DNA from: Cinclus cinclus
Lineage: Eukaryota > Chordata > Aves > Passeriformes > Cinclidae
DNA length: 64,000 nucleotides
Assembly: GCF_963662255.1 (NCBI RefSeq)
Contig: NC_085055.1
Coordinates: 791,979 to 855,978, forward strand
Direction: 5' to 3'
The stretch's first letter is position 1. Every line of letters begins with the position of its first letter. Shown here one piece after another: positions 1 to 13,200 of the stretch. A program made the translations under genes and the position numbers. The notes below the pieces were generated by a model. That model saw only the letters and a list, made by a program, of their open reading frames with translations. It did not search any database and was not told the DNA's origin.

Positions 1-1062
1 CGTGCAGAGGCTCCAGTCTCCGTGCGCGATGCCCTTGCCGGGAACAGCGAGTGCCGGTGCCCGCTGCCCGGTCACCCCTGAGGGGTGCTGTCCTCAGGGA
101 GGGCTGGCACGGGGCTGCGCTCCGCCTTGTCCCCGAAAGGAAGAGGAGAGGAGCATTCAAACCGCAGTGGAGCTGGCGCTTTGCGCTGCACCTTTGCGAA
201 TTGGGGCTTCCCGTGCCTCCTCTCCTGCCAGACTCGGCCCCAGACTGAGCCGGGCGGTTCCGGACCGAGGGTCCGGGAGGAGCGGGCTGTGCCCCGGGAG
301 GAGCGGGATCTGTCCCGGGAGGAGCGGGCTGTGCCCCGGGAGCAGCGGGATCTGTCCCGGGAGGAGCGGGCTGTGCCCCGGGAGGAGCAGGATCTGTCCC
401 GGGAGGAGCGGGCTGTGCCCCGGGAGGAGCGGGCTGTGTCCCGGGAGGAGCGGGCTGTGCCCCGGGAGGAGCGGGCTGTGCCCCGGGAGCAGCGGGATCT
501 GTCCCGGGAGGAGACAAACCTGCAGGGATCGGGCTTTGGAGGCAGCTTTGGCACGGGACGAGCCCGGGGATCCCGCACGGATTCACCGCGCAGCGCTGAG
601 CCCCAGCCCCAGCGGGACGGGCGGTGCTGATCCCGAAATGCCCGAGCCCTTCTGTGGGCATCTCCTCGGCCAGTTGCTGCTTCTGCAGGCAGGCTGCTGT
701 CTTTGCGTGATTGTACAGGGGAAAGAAAACATTTGAGATCAGAAAATGAACATCTGTGTGCCCCTGCACTTTGGAAGTGGATGGGGACCACCACAGCACC
801 GTACAATTCATTAAAAATATAATTCTGATGCACTGTAATTAAAAAAAAAAGTTTGCAAACCACGTGGGGATTTGCTTTAATTAGACGTTCTATGTCAGAC
901 TCCTGCTGGGTTACAGAGGCCCTGAGAGTGAGTGGATCTGCTCATTAGCTGAGGAGCCCCCCTGGCAGGAGGGGCCCAGCGTGGGTGCACGATGTGTGCT
1001 GGGGCCGTACACCCGCTGGAACTCGGAATTTTCGGGGGGAAGAGCACAGCAGCTTGATTTGC
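1..1062. other. GC-rich edge segment, no gene recognised
   Basis: The first ~620 bases are GC- and CpG-rich and contain an 11-copy minisatellite (listed separately). Composition falls to AT-rich from about 720. Long open frames on both strands here are produced by GC content and by the 21-bp repeat, and none resembles a known protein. It could be the edge of a CpG island belonging to something outside the window. Confidence 0.5.
277..507. repeat. 21-bp minisatellite, about 11 copies
   Basis: Units begin GAGGAGCGGG and end with either CTGTGCCCCGG or ATCTGTCCCGG; the two unit types are interspersed. Each junction re-creates CCCGGG. The period is a multiple of three and the units carry no stop in the frames seen, so spurious ORFs run through it on both strands (for example repeats of SGLCPGR on the plus strand). 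Confidence 0.92.
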
Positions 1063-1166
1063 TGACAGGGTGACAGGGTGACAGGGTGCCGGGGTGACAG
1101 GGTGACAGGGTGACAGGGTGACAGGGTGCCGGGGTGACAGGGTGACAGGGTGACAGGGTGCCGGGG
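1063..1166. repeat. 8-bp tandem repeat (TGACAGGG)n
   Basis: About 13 head-to-tail octamers TGACAGGG, with a TGCCGGGG variant recurring three times. The minus-strand reading is the proline/histidine-rich low-complexity ORF seen here, which is not a gene. Confidence 0.9.
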
Positions 1167-4100
1167 CAGGGCCGGTTCCTCTGCCCGTGAAGCAGCCCCG
1201 GAACGGGGGTGTCAGAGCTGATGCTCCACAGGTTCCCAGTGCTCCCGGGAGCCGCATTCCTGAGCCGTGCTTGGCATTGCACGGGGCAGAAATTGCTGCG
1301 ATAACGCAAAAATGTGCGATGCTTTATCAGAGGAGGAAGCAGAAGCGCTCGCCGGCCGTGTTGGGCGGCTGAGGACACGCTTTGGGAGGAGGATGGGGAC
1401 AGTCCCTCCGTGGGACAGCTCCAGCCTGGCAGCAGTGGCTCTGACTGCAGCACCGGCTTTCCCCCAGCTAGGCTGAATCCCAGGTTTGCCATTAATTATC
1501 ACTAGCGGCGGAGTAAATGCAGTGAGAGAGGAAAAATTCTGTCACTCACTCTTGCAAAACTGCACGGAACTGGAACTATTTTAAGAAAGGGGGAGAAAAA
1601 AAGGGTAAACTGTCAAAGGTCTTTTAAAACCAGGGTTAAACAAGGAAAGACTTGGAGATGAGAATTAAAGGACTCAGATAAGCTTTGTTGAGGAGAGGTT
1701 TTCTTCCCTGTTAGTTTTGCTTATGGGTTTATGTCAGTTTTATGGAGCTGTACGGTATAATTTATCCAGTCTCCTATTTATGGAAACATTTCAGAGTAGA
1801 ATGTTGCTAGCAGCTTGAAGCACTGCCATGCTCCAGCACTTTGGGTTTAACGCTATTCAATGTGAAAAAAAATCTAATATTTCGACTCAAAATACTGAAT
1901 AGCAACTATGAATGTAAAAACCTCGCAGCTCACTTCAAAACACGCCGGAATGGCCCAGGGAAGAGGAACGCTGCTGTGTTCAGGCTTCAGCCGTGAGCTG
2001 CGCTGGGCGGCGGCGGGGCTGGCCGGGTTTGCCAAACCCTGCTGGGTTTGCAGGGCACGGCCCCGCCCGGGTCTGTCCCAGGGACACCCCCAGCCCTACG
2101 GGGGACGGCACATCACCCTCGGGGTTTCTTCTGTGGGGCACAGCGCTCTCAGGCGTGGCTGTCCCAGTGTTTGACATTGCCAGCAGGTTTAGGATGGGCT
2201 GTGAAGGAACCACGGGAGCTGCTGGAAAACACCAGTATTTGGTGACTCTGAGACTTGGTGTCTTTTTTAAACATCCGCTGCTTTTCCATGGCTGAGAACT
2301 GCTCCCCAGAGCTGCAGGAAGTGGCAATCTTTAAAAAAATGTATGACCTTCCGGCAGGAATGAGTTTCTTGGGAGCTGGCTCTGCCCCACACCCAGCATA
2401 GAGCACTCATCTCCCAGCTCCCAGCCAAGCACTGAGCACAGGCTTGGGTTCCTTCAGTGCACCACAGGAATCCATACAATATTCCAGGAAATTTTAAAAA
2501 GTCATTCATTATTGAGCTGGTCTGTATCTGGGGGAAGTATGATAACTCGGCCTGGGAGATAGAACTCCGCTTGCAAAGCTGTTTGTGTGGAGCAGCTGTT
2601 TGTGCAGAGCAGCCCGTGGTGCAGGGAAGGAAATTTATAAATAAAAAAAGGTCACCAAATGTCAACAAAGGCATTGGCACGAATGGCCAAAAGTTCAGCT
2701 AAAAGGGGAGCTATCAAGGCTCAATTTTCTCAGGCCTTGAAAACCATTTGGGAATTTCCAGGAGTAAAGGTTGTTTGAGCAGCCCATGAACCCCAGAGGG
2801 ATCCCAGCCCCGCGTCAGGGCCGGGGGTGCTCCAGGCTCTCACCCCGGCACGCCCCTGCCCACAGCCATCCCCACACATCCCATCTGTGGAGCAGGGCAG
2901 GAACAGAGCCTGGCAGTGCCCTCACTCCATCCAGGTGTGCTGGGTGAGCACAGGCAGCAGCTCCTGTTCTTTCTCACCTGTGACACCCGAAGCCCCGCAG
3001 CCTGTGCAGAGTTAAGGGTGCTGGGCCAGGTGTGTGCTCCAACCTGGAGCCCCCAAGGCATCAATCAGGCTCCACATCACCCAGGAGGGACATGGGGCGG
3101 CCAGGACAGCCCTGCAGAAGCTGGGCTGCATGCAGGAAAAGGAGAAGATGCTTTTCAGTGCCTGGGGAGGTGGGAAAGCCTCACCCCAGTGCCCCCATTC
3201 CCCGTGTCCCCTCTCACTGCTCCGCTCTGGGGGTCAGCACGGGCCCCTCTCAGCCCACCCGTCTGCCTAGGGCTCAGGGGCCCTGGCCCATGGCACAACA
3301 GCAGCTTCCAGAGGAGAAGTGGCAGGCAGGGAGGGAGTTGGCTTGGCAGCATCATCCCGGGCTGTGGGAGCAGTGTGCTGCATGGCCCAGGACATGTGTC
3401 TGCCCTCACTGAGGCCATGGGCACCTGCAGGCTGGGGTGCCAGCTCTGTGAGGAGTGCAATCTTCTCGTTATTGTTTAAGTAATAAAAATTTTGTGCTTA
3501 AACCCCAAACCAAACAAAGCACCACCCCACAGCTGCCATTGAACTCCTTCACCTGGGATGACAGGGGAAGGGCAGAGAGCAGAAAGCTCTGGTTCTGCTG
3601 CACTTGCTTGGCTCAAGTCTTGACTTCATTCGGGTTGTGAGGGGGGACAGGGGGGACACAGCTGCTCTGCAGCAAGAGCTGGCTGTGATCCGAGTCAGAT
3701 CAAGCTCATGTGCGTGAGGTGCAACTTCCAGCATTGGCTGTGTGAATGCAGGACCGGCGCATCCAGGGGAGAAGAGCTCGGGATCCTGGATGCTGAGGGG
3801 ACAGAGAAGGGAATCTTGGGTGGGCCGAGCAGTGAGCTGAGCCTCTTGGCTCCTGTTTGACTGCTGTGTTTGTGCCTGGAGTTTGGCTCATCACCAGGTA
3901 CCTTCTGGTCCTGTCCTGAGCTCACCCGGGAAGAGACCTGCAGGGAATTTGTTCGGATTCCATGTGGAAGACCCCCACTGCATTTTTGGGAGGATGCAGG
4001 ACGGGGGGGATCCCAAGGGTTTCTTTTGTGTTGGTTTGAATAGGAAACGGATGCTGCAGGGGTCCAGGCTCGCCCCTGTGTTCCGGTGCTGCTCCAGCCC

Positions 4101-5409
4101 AGGAGGAGAAGCACCCGCAGGGTTTGTGGTCAGGCTGCAGCGGGGCAGGAGGCACCAGACACCAGACAGAGCCAGATCTGTTTCCTGCCCGCTGCCAGCT
4201 GTGGCCTCTCCGGATGCTCTTGTGGGGAAGGAGCAGAGGGGAGGGTCTCTTGGTCTCTAAATATTGCAGCAGGGCAGAGTCCTGTCATCTCATCCTGCCA
4301 CTGACCCCCAGCAGCACCAGCAGCAAGGGCTGACACCCCGGCAGAAAACCCAATGGATTTGGCTGCACACACTCAGAGGCAGCCAGGAAGGGTTTGAACG
4401 AGCTGACAATGCTGTTTCCTTATTCTCAAACCAGACTTCTGAGGATTTTTCCTCCTCTGCATCTCTGTGACTCCTCCTGCTGTTCCTGTCCGAGGAGGGA
4501 TGAGCGAGGTCTCAGCCCGAGGCTGGAGAGAGCCCCAGCACGGGACCCCAGTCTGTGTGTGCAGCTCTGAGCCTTGGGGTCATGAACAATTACAAGAGGG
4601 CTTTAAAGCTCGATACTCCTGCAGCAATAGATTCAGTTCCTTTACAGTCCTTTTCCATTTTAGATTTCCAAGTGTTTTACCAGGGTGGTTAATTTGGATC
4701 GTCCTCGTTTGCTCGCCAGGGAGCTGAAGCAGGGGCAGATGAAGGGATTTGCTCCCTGCGAGTGTCCAGGCTCCCTTCTGGAATCTCCTGCCCCCCACAA
4801 GCATTCCCTCCTCCACTTCACGATTGCAACAGACTTCATGGCCAAGCCCACTGGAATTAATTCTGCTTTCCAATGAATCATGCTCAGAAATTCATGGTGT
4901 GGGAGCGAAAGGATTATTTTTGCCTCTGTCACGGATGCTGGCAAAGTGACCCCTGCTCCTCCCACTGGTGCTGCAGCACAGCCCCAGGCAGTGACAGCCC
5001 CCCTGTCCCCAGGGATCCCCTGGCTGTGCCCCACTCTGCAGTGCCCCTGGGCAGGGCTCCCAGGCCCCTGCCCTCAGGTACAGCTCAGCCTTTCCCCTGC
5101 ACCTGCCTCTATTTGCCACCTGAGGCACCTCGCTGCAGCAGCAGGCGGCAGGAAATCCCAGCAGCACCTTCCTGACCCTGCTGCTGCAGTTCTGGTGCTC
5201 TGAAAGAGATTTGGGCAGGGAAGAGGCAGAGCTGCCAAGTGCTGGCAGGAGTCCTGTGCTGTGCCCTTCCACAACACATTGCCGGGGCAAAATGTGAATG
5301 GTTTGGGTTAAAAGTGAACTTCTTAATTTGCCTTAGCAAAGAGAACCAGCTCCAAATAGATCTTTGTTTTGATTCAAATCTTAAATGGCTTTTCCACGAA
5401 AATAAACCG

Positions 5410-5438
5410 AACCAACCAACGAACAAACAAACAAACAA
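5410..5438. repeat. (AACA)n-like simple repeat
   Basis: Short imperfect run of AACC/AACA tetramers ending in ACAAACAAACAAACAA. Confidence 0.8.
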
Positions 5439-6699
5439 TGCCACCTCCACGCTCCTCCTGCCTGGGGTGAAGTGTGTAGTGGTTTGTTTGCCTAGGAAAA
5501 TCAGCCTTTGCTGGGAGCATGATTCAAACGTGTAGGAGCTGGGACTTGGATGAGTTTCCAGGGTTTAGCAATAGTTTTGCAACACATGTGTGATTTCTAG
5601 TGAGCTGTGTGACCAGGAGTGGCTGGGCTGCAGTGGCCGTGGGAGGGAAGGGCTCTGTGGGGTTTGCCAAGGTCCTGCCCCTCGCCAGAGCTCCTCGGTG
5701 CAAGGAACACCAACACTGGGAAGTAAATAACATCACTGCCTGGAGAGAAAAGCCTGCTCCACCTGGGGAAATCTCCCCATCCGCGTTTCATGGGAAATCT
5801 CCATGGATGGTGTGAGTGGGGTCCCACAGGAGCTGCCCCTGGGGTTTCATGGAGCTGTTTGGAGGGCTGGGTGCCAGCCAGGTGCCTGCTGTCCCCTGTC
5901 ACTGCAGCAGGGCTCCTGAGTCGGGTGCCAGGCTGTGGCCCCCCCAGACCGTGCCCTGGAGGGGCTCTGGGCAGGCTCTGTGTGTGCTGCTCATTCCCCC
6001 TGCTTCTTGATTGTTTGCATTTGCTTTGAAAAGCATCTTGCACCCGGGGCTGCTGCTCTGTTTCACATCCCAGCCCCTGTTTTCCCATTCCCATCAGTTC
6101 CCCCAGGCCCTGGGGATGCTGCTCCTCTTCCTCCCTGCCCTGGCTGCTCTGTGGAGACTCCCTGGCATAGCCCAGGTGGCACCTTGGAGCTGGTGTGTCA
6201 GAAAAAGCCAATTCTTCAGCCCTTCTTGGCAGCAGCACTGAAGGAAGGAGGAGAGTGGACTGGTGAGTGGACTTCCACCTGGAAAAAACCTTTTCTGCTC
6301 TCCTCCATTGAAAACCATCCTGCTGTGAGCATTAATACTTATTCTGCAGGTCTAAGAAGTACAATAATAGGTTGCACATTCAAACCAGCTGCTCGTTTAG
6401 TTTTTTCAACTGCCTCTGAAAAATGCCTGTAATTAGGAAAAAATCTATAACAAGAAGTACAAACAAATCAAAGTCTTTCATTAGCCACAAAGAGTCGGCA
6501 CTCTGCCTTCTATGCAGCTTTATTAAATTAGAATAATGAAGCAGAAGCCATAGAAAGCAAAACAAGAGCTTTGGAAAGGGCTGAAAATACACAGATGTCA
6601 GGTTAGAAACACATTTCAAATTTAAGTGTGAAGCTGTAAACACATTTGCTTGTGCTGTTCTGATGCCTCCTCTGCATGGCTGTGAGAACCTAAAAGAGC

Positions 6700-6800
6700 A
6701 CATATATAAGAAATACTTATTTATTAAATATTTTATATTAAATGTTTATATATGAAATATTTAATATTAAATTTATTTATATTTATATTTTCCTCCTATT
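6700..6800. repeat. AT-rich low-complexity tract
   Basis: Almost pure A/T with repeated TTTAT, ATATTTAATATTAAAT and TTTATTTATAT motifs. No coding potential. Confidence 0.8.
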
Positions 6801-7102
6801 TCCCTAAAAAAGGTATTTAAGCTCCTCCGTCAAAACACTCTGCTTGTGCAGGAGGATGTCAGGATGTGCACCTGGGAGCTGGGATGGGCTGAGGGGAGGG
6901 TCCCAGGGCACCTGCCCCGTGTCACATCTGCAGGGAGAACATCCCTTTCCCTCCCTCAGCCTGATCCCTGCGGGACAGGGTTTTGCCTGGCTCTGGTGCA
7001 CATCCTCCCCTCTTGGCTCTGTCCTTGTCCCATGCAGGGCCTGGGCACACACACAGCACTGAGGATCAGTGGTCCCGGCTGCTCAAGGACTTTGCAAGCA
7101 CT

Positions 7103-7134
7103 AAAAAAAAAAACAAACAAACAAACAAAAAAAC
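7103..7134. repeat. A-rich (AAAC)n simple repeat
   Basis: Poly-A followed by four AAAC tetramers and another A run. It could be an old retroposon tail, but no element body is recognisable next to it. Confidence 0.75.
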
Positions 7135-8642
7135 CAATTTCAATGCATTTTACTGTTTCAAAGATAATTTTCTCCCATTTTTTTTCTGTCCTGTGGTAGC
7201 TCATTGCTTTCAAAACAAACCAAAACCAACCTTTTGATTATCAGCAGAAAATACATGCAAAAATCTTCACCTGTGTCTTTTCTAATGTAGAGCTGTGAGC
7301 TGGAAAAATAAGTCTTGTCCTTAGTGCTCCTTAATGGAAGAGCTGTGGGGCTGGGGCAGGGTGGGCATGGCGCGGGCACCTTGGCAGGGCTGGCTGGAGA
7401 GGAGCCGGGAATTGTTTATTCCTGGCTTATTGAAGGCAGGATTTGTGCAGCCCTGGCCTCGGAACAGGCCGTGTGTGGCCGGGTGCGCTGGGCTGCAGGG
7501 CAGCCCCACATCCCCTCCCAGGCGTGTCTGGAGTGTCCTTGGGGACACCTCTGGGGCTGGGGGTCCCTGACGGGGCACGGATGTGGATGTGGGCAGAGGG
7601 CAGGAAATTCCCTGGGTTTGGAGTTTGAGCCCACACTGAGCAGGTGAAGCCATGCCCTGGGTGCCACCAATTAATTAGTTTTATTTAAAGCTTTTCCTGC
7701 CCCTGGCTCCGGGGTGGGCGAGGTGCCCTGGCCTGTGGTGAGCAGAGCACTGGCCAGCCTGGCCCTGGCAGCTCCGTGGCACCCAGCTCTCCTGAGGAAT
7801 GTTTGTTTTATTGCTCTAGCACTGGCTGACAGCACCACAAACCCCCCTAACCCAAGATAATTGAATATTCATCTCCTGTGAATTCTATTAATTCTGCATT
7901 TCTTGTTCGTAAGAGCAAAATAATTGCTGTAATTTCATTTCAAAACCCAAAGTCAATAACCACGAGCCTGTCATTTCTCTGTGCTTTCACTGAGAAAAGA
8001 TTTGCTCCTTGCTCCGTTATCACTGCTAGAACAGCACATTTATTTGTGCATTTCTCTGCTGAAGCCCATTTGTTCTAAGTGGTCCAGTTAACACCACCAG
8101 AGAATCCTTTGCCCTGGTTTTAAACAGCCTTTTTAAACCCTGCATTAATTTAAACAGGAAAATATAAATTAAATTACGTGGTTTGGTGCACGTTAATGTC
8201 ATCTTCCCTCACCAAAGGCTCTGCATGTTTTTTAAACAGCCCCTAAGGAGATGTGCTTAAATATTAATCAGTGTGAAAAAATAAGTTTTAAAAAATCAGG
8301 TTTTACCCACTAGGAAGAAGCACAGAAAAGGGATTAACATGTGGCACTGGGACCTGGCATGCAGGGCAGGCATGGGGAAGCTGCTTGTGAGGGAGCTGTA
8401 AAATGCAGGTTTTATGTTTTCTACACAACCTGCAGCGTGACGGAAGGCTCCTTATCTGACCTTTCCTCTTGTCCCCTTATCCTCTCATCAGTGTTTACCA
8501 GACACGCTATTTTCTCATGAAAGAGCAGCTGCTCTTCTAGAAATCAGGGTCGCTGGTACTGCTGCCACACCGGAATTCCTTCAGCTGTGGCCCCTGCTGG
8601 GGTTTGTGCATGGGGAGGGGCTGGGGCAGCGGTGACACTGCT

Positions 8643-8714
8643 GTGTCCCTCCGTGTCCCTCCGTGTCCTTCCATGTCCCTCCGTGTCCCTCCGTGTCCCT
8701 CCGTGTCCCTCCGC
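8643..8714. repeat. 10-bp tandem repeat (GTGTCCCTCC)n
   Basis: About seven decamers with single-base variants (GTGTCCTTCC, ATGTCCCTCC). Confidence 0.88.
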
Positions 8715-8863
8715 TCCCTGCCCAGAGCACAGGCAGCATCCTGGAGGGCAGCAAGAGGCTGTAAGATCACATCACTGCTTTGGCTTGGAGAGGACTCAGG
8801 CAAGGCTGACCTCCCTGCTGGATTGCTTGGTCCAGGCTGATGTGCCAGGTAGGAGAGTTGCTG

Positions 8864-8920
8864 CCATCCATCCATCCATCCATCCATCCATCCATCCATC
8901 CATCCATCCATCCATCCATG
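8864..8920. repeat. (ATCC)14 microsatellite
   Basis: Uninterrupted CCAT/ATCC tetranucleotide run of 57 bases, long and pure enough to be polymorphic. Both strands stay open across it (HPSIHPSI on plus, MDGWMDGW on minus), giving false ORFs. Confidence 0.95.
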
Positions 8921-9707
8921 GTGCCCAGCAGCCTGGGAGCAGCAGGGCTGGCACGGGGATCCTTCCCAGCCCCAAGAGCAGGAGGGTCCTGCTGCTGGGG
9001 TCTCCTCGGGCAGCAGACACCACCAGACATGTCCTCAGACACATCCTGTCACCCAGGGGGTCTGTGTGGGACTCTCACGTGCACTGTCACCAGGTACCAG
9101 GGCAGCCACAGGGTCTGGGTTGCTGGGCCAGGAGGAGCCCTGACCAGCCACGGCTCTGGAGTGCAGAACAGGACATGAGCACCCTCATTGTTTGTGGAAA
9201 TGGCTCCAATAATTAGACCTGTCAGTTTACATAGAATTCGTTCACTGAACCACCAGATTTTGACTTCAGGGATGTGATCTCATTATTTGGCCAGTGAGCA
9301 GGGCAGGATGATCCCACTCCTCATTACTTTACAGCAGTACTAAGCTCTAGCTGTAGCTGCTACTTTCCTGGCTGCAGCCAGGCCGAGGGGATTTGGCAGG
9401 GTTCCTGAGGCAGCTCCCTTAGCCAAACAGATGAAGCCTCATTAGCACCTGTACCAGGGAGGTGTTTATTTCCATTAAGGCAGCGTGGAGTGTGCCTTCC
9501 TGCCAGGCACAGCACAAGCACAGCGAGAGACAGAACCCTGCTCCCCTCTCCTCAGCACTCCCTCATCACTCACAGGGTGTTAAACCAGCGGAGCAAACCA
9601 GGCTGGGCTGAAAACGAGCAGCCTGGGGGCTCCACTGCCACCCAGGGAAGCCCCGGGGCTGGGACAGGGCAGCTGCTGCACCCCTGGGACCATCAGCATT
9701 CCCTGAT

Positions 9708-10260
9708 CCTGGAAATCACAGGATCCCAGACTGGTTGGGAGGGACCTCACAGCCCATCCAGTGCCACCCCTGCCATGACTGGGACACCTCCCACTGTCCC
9801 AGGCTGCTCCCAGCCCCAGTGCCCAACCTGGCCTTGGGCACCGCCAGGGATCCAGGGGCTGCCCCAGCTGCTCTGGGCACCCTGTGCCAGGGCCTGCCCA
9901 CCCTGCCAGGGAGGAATTCCTGCCCAGTATCCCATCCAGCCCTGCCCTCTCTCCATGTGAAGCCATTCCCTTTGTCCTGTCCTTCCATCCTTTATCCCCA
10001 GTCCCTCTCCAGCTCTCCTGGAGCCCCTTTAGGCTCTGCAAGGGGCTCTGAGCTCTCCCTGGACCCTTCTTCTCTCTAGATGAGCACCCCCAGATCTCCC
10101 AGCCTGGCACTAGAGGGGCTCCAGCCTTCAGAGCATCTTCATGGTCTCCTCTGGATTTGCTCCAGCACCTCCATGTCCTCTCTGTGTTGGAGGCCCCAGG
10201 GTTGGATGCAGCACTCCAGGTGGGGTTGTTGCTGCAGAGCTGTCAATTCCTGCTCCTCCT
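9708..10260 (-). mobile_element. CR1-type LINE fragment, 3' end, minus orientation
   Basis: Read on the minus strand this carries the order of phrases typical of the avian CR1 3' region: a 'package of tandem G-rich' 5' part, then the segment reading ...GGTGTCCCAGTCATGGC, GGTCCCTCCCAACC and a terminal ACAGGATC-type tail at the low-coordinate end. A partial, stop-interrupted copy truncated at its 5' end, as nearly all CR1 copies are. The large minus-strand ORF here is CR1-derived and not a host gene. Family assignment is from recognition; a repeat-library comparison would fix the subfamily. Confidence 0.85.
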
Positions 10261-13200
10261 GCCTCTGCCCATTTTTTGGGCTAAATTAAAACTTGATTCG
10301 TGTCCAGCCTGTCCATCAGCTTCTCACCAGAACAGGGTAAAACAGCTCAATCTATGTTTTGCAATGGAAGTGTCAGGCATGGGGGAATCAGTCTGCCAGG
10401 TGAAACCCAGTGAGCTCTGTGCCAGGGTGCTGCTTCTAGGCATGAAGGATGATTTTCTCTTAAGGAAAGCCCCATGACACAGAATAGTTTGGTGTTGATC
10501 CTTATCAGAACCAACCCTGCAGTTCTGGGAGTGCAGTTCTTTTACCTGCCCCATTTAAAATTGATTTTACTTTATTTAGAAATCAAAGCAGCAAAGAGAA
10601 ACTCACAGAGCAGGTTTTGCCTTCACCCCAGTTTGCTATGGTTCTTAGTTGGTGCTGAATTTGCCCCCCCACACTAAATATGAGACATTAAATATGAGAC
10701 ATTAAAATCAATCATTAATAGTTTTAAAAGGTTTATACAACAACATGTTTGAGCATTAACAGATGTATTTTTCCGTAACAGTGGGTTAGTTTAGTCAAAT
10801 TCTAGAGGTTATAAAAAGGATTATCTATGCCAGCCATTTTTTTCCGGTACATTTTTAGACTGCGCTTGTGGAATAAGCTCCTGAATCTTCAAATTGAAAA
10901 GACAAAGGTTAATCCCTTAAGAGCTGGATAAACAATCATTCATTAAGGGATGGAAAACATTAGCACAGGGCAAGCAGAAGCTGAAGGGCAGGAGGGGAAG
11001 ATGTTCCTGCAGCAGGCACTGGCTTCAGCTGGGTGTGGGGTGCCCAGTCCTGCTGCCACAGGGGGTGTGGGTGTCCCTGTGCCATGGCAGGCTGCAGAGG
11101 GCCATGACTCAGGGTACAAATCAGATGAGTTTATTTGTGTTTGGAAGTTCAACAGGGAGGAGGGAATGTGGGGACAGAGGGGCCTCTGCAGCCGGGCCAC
11201 CCCATCACTGCAGAGCTGCAACTCCAACTAAAGCTGCAGCTTCAGAGGCTGCTCCTTATACTGGAAATGCCTTGCTGGGGAGTGCCAGGGGGTTTGCTTC
11301 CAGTAAGGGCAGAGCTGGCATTTCTTTGTCCTGCAGGATTAGCTTTAGGGGGTTTTATTTCAGGTACCGATGTGTCTCTGTGTTTGTTCCTTGGCATCAC
11401 CTCCCTCCTGAGCATCACTGGGAGCTGCTGAGTTTCACCTCTGGCTGCCATGGGCAGACAGAAGTGTCCCTGAGGCCAGGCTGCAGGTACACACAGGTGC
11501 CCAAGTGCTCTGAGACAGGAAAACCTTCTGAAGCTGAAGAGGCAGCACCGAAACCAGCCGAGAGCAAAAGGGTCATGAGAGACAGGACAGGAAGCAGCCG
11601 AGAGCACCCCAGTAATGAGAGGTGACTGTGCCCCACAAAGAGCTCCGGGGGCAGGAGCAGCAGGGCAGAGAAAGCTGCAGGATAATGAGGGAGGGAACAA
11701 TAGCTGGAGAAGGGATGAAAAGATCTGGCTGTGGAGATAGCAGTGCAGAGGTGTTGCTCAAGGTGCTCCTACCCCCATCCGCTCCAAACCTGATGGAAGA
11801 GAGCTCAGAAAAGGGGGCTTTTAACACACAATTTAAACTCCTGACACCTTTTTGTCATTACTGCATTTTCAGAAATTCCAAAAATAAAATAAGAGCGAGA
11901 ATTGGCACCAGTCTAAAAATCCAGGATTCATTATGTGGCAGCACTAAACTGAACAATTTGGTTTCCATTTCCATGACTGTTTTTTTCGAGGCCATTCCTT
12001 CCCCTAATTAGACCCTTCGGGCAGGGATGGGAGGGAGTGAGGGAGGGCAGCTTGCAAAAAGGCAAAGCGATGTGAGGAATGGACAGGCAGAGCTGGTGCT
12101 GTGGGCAGGAAGGGCACGGGGCCACCCCCACCCAGGACCACTTGGGTTTCACCCCTGGCATTCAGCAAAGGATGAAACACGGGCACCTTCCCTATTCTGG
12201 TCGTACAGCCAGTGCCAAAGCAGGATCCGTTAGCCAAAGTGATCCCTGCTGGATCCTCACTGGGCGCTTGGGGCCCTCCAGGTGAAGCCCAGAGGAGGCA
12301 GAGGTGGGCTCCCAGGGCAGTGAGGCGTGAGGCAGCCCCGGCTCCTCGCAGGTGTGTGGGTGTGTGCCTGCTGCACAGAGAGCAGCTCATGCACAGCTGA
12401 TCGGGAGGGAAATGTGGGCAGGGAACGAAGGAAAGCAGAAGGATGGCAGCTCCAGAGGGCTCCAGCGCGTGGGGTTGGAAACAGCGGCAGGAGTCACCTC
12501 CACCACTTTGGATCTGTGGTTGTGGCTGCCCATGGAAAGGCAATATTCTGGGTTCTCACCTCTCATTACATTACTGCCCTCTGATTTCACTGTCTTAGCC
12601 TTAAAAAACTCTCTCAGATCAGTTTTAACAACTTCTGTACGAGTTTAGCACCTGAAACTCTGCCTGATTTTAGCTGTTTGAGGTTTTGAGGGTTGAGAAG
12701 ACTTATTTTAACCAAAACTACACTAAAACAACAAGAAACAATTTTGTGAACATTTACACAAATATATAAAGAAATATCAAAAGGGAAACTTAGCTGAAAA
12801 TCCATTATGACCATATTGCTAATATTTGCTAAACATCAGTAGATGATGCTGGCTATGATGTGGTGGTGATGCAATGACTGGTGTTTTCTGACCTGTATTT
12901 GACTTCTTCTGTCACAGGCTTGGCTACTGCCTTCATTTGTGCCCACATGAGGAGCCTCACAGGGCTGGAAGGAGTTTTCAAATCTGCAAGGTCCCACTGA
13001 TATCTCAGCAGTGCCCTGCCAGTCCACTGGGTCGTAGCTTTGGTCGCAGCACCTCAGGGGCAGTGCCACATTCATTGCCCCTATGCATTAGGTAGCAAAT
13101 TCTTAATTGAAATATTTAATTTTGTCTCCCCTGGTATGTGATCTTCAGTGTTTCTGACCTGTTTGTCTTCCTGGCCGTTTGAGGAAATTGTATAATGTGA

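Larger units (their letters stand above)
1167..8642. other. Intergenic unique DNA upstream of P2RY1
   Basis: No gene recognised. It alternates moderately GC-rich stretches (2.7-6.2 kb, 6.8-7.8 kb) with AT-rich ones (1.5-1.9 kb, 6.4-6.8 kb, 7.8-8.3 kb). ORFs are short, unordered and lack recognisable domains. The AT-rich parts contain homeodomain-like TAATTA/ATTAAT cores and may include enhancers, but nothing in the sequence alone proves it. Confidence 0.55.

Noticed and set aside
8864..8920. Regular repeat considered as a CRISPR-like array
   Set aside because: Simple (ATCC)n microsatellite in a vertebrate genome; no spacers.
9580..10110. 176-codon minus-strand ORF
   Set aside because: Derived from the CR1 3' region rather than a host gene.
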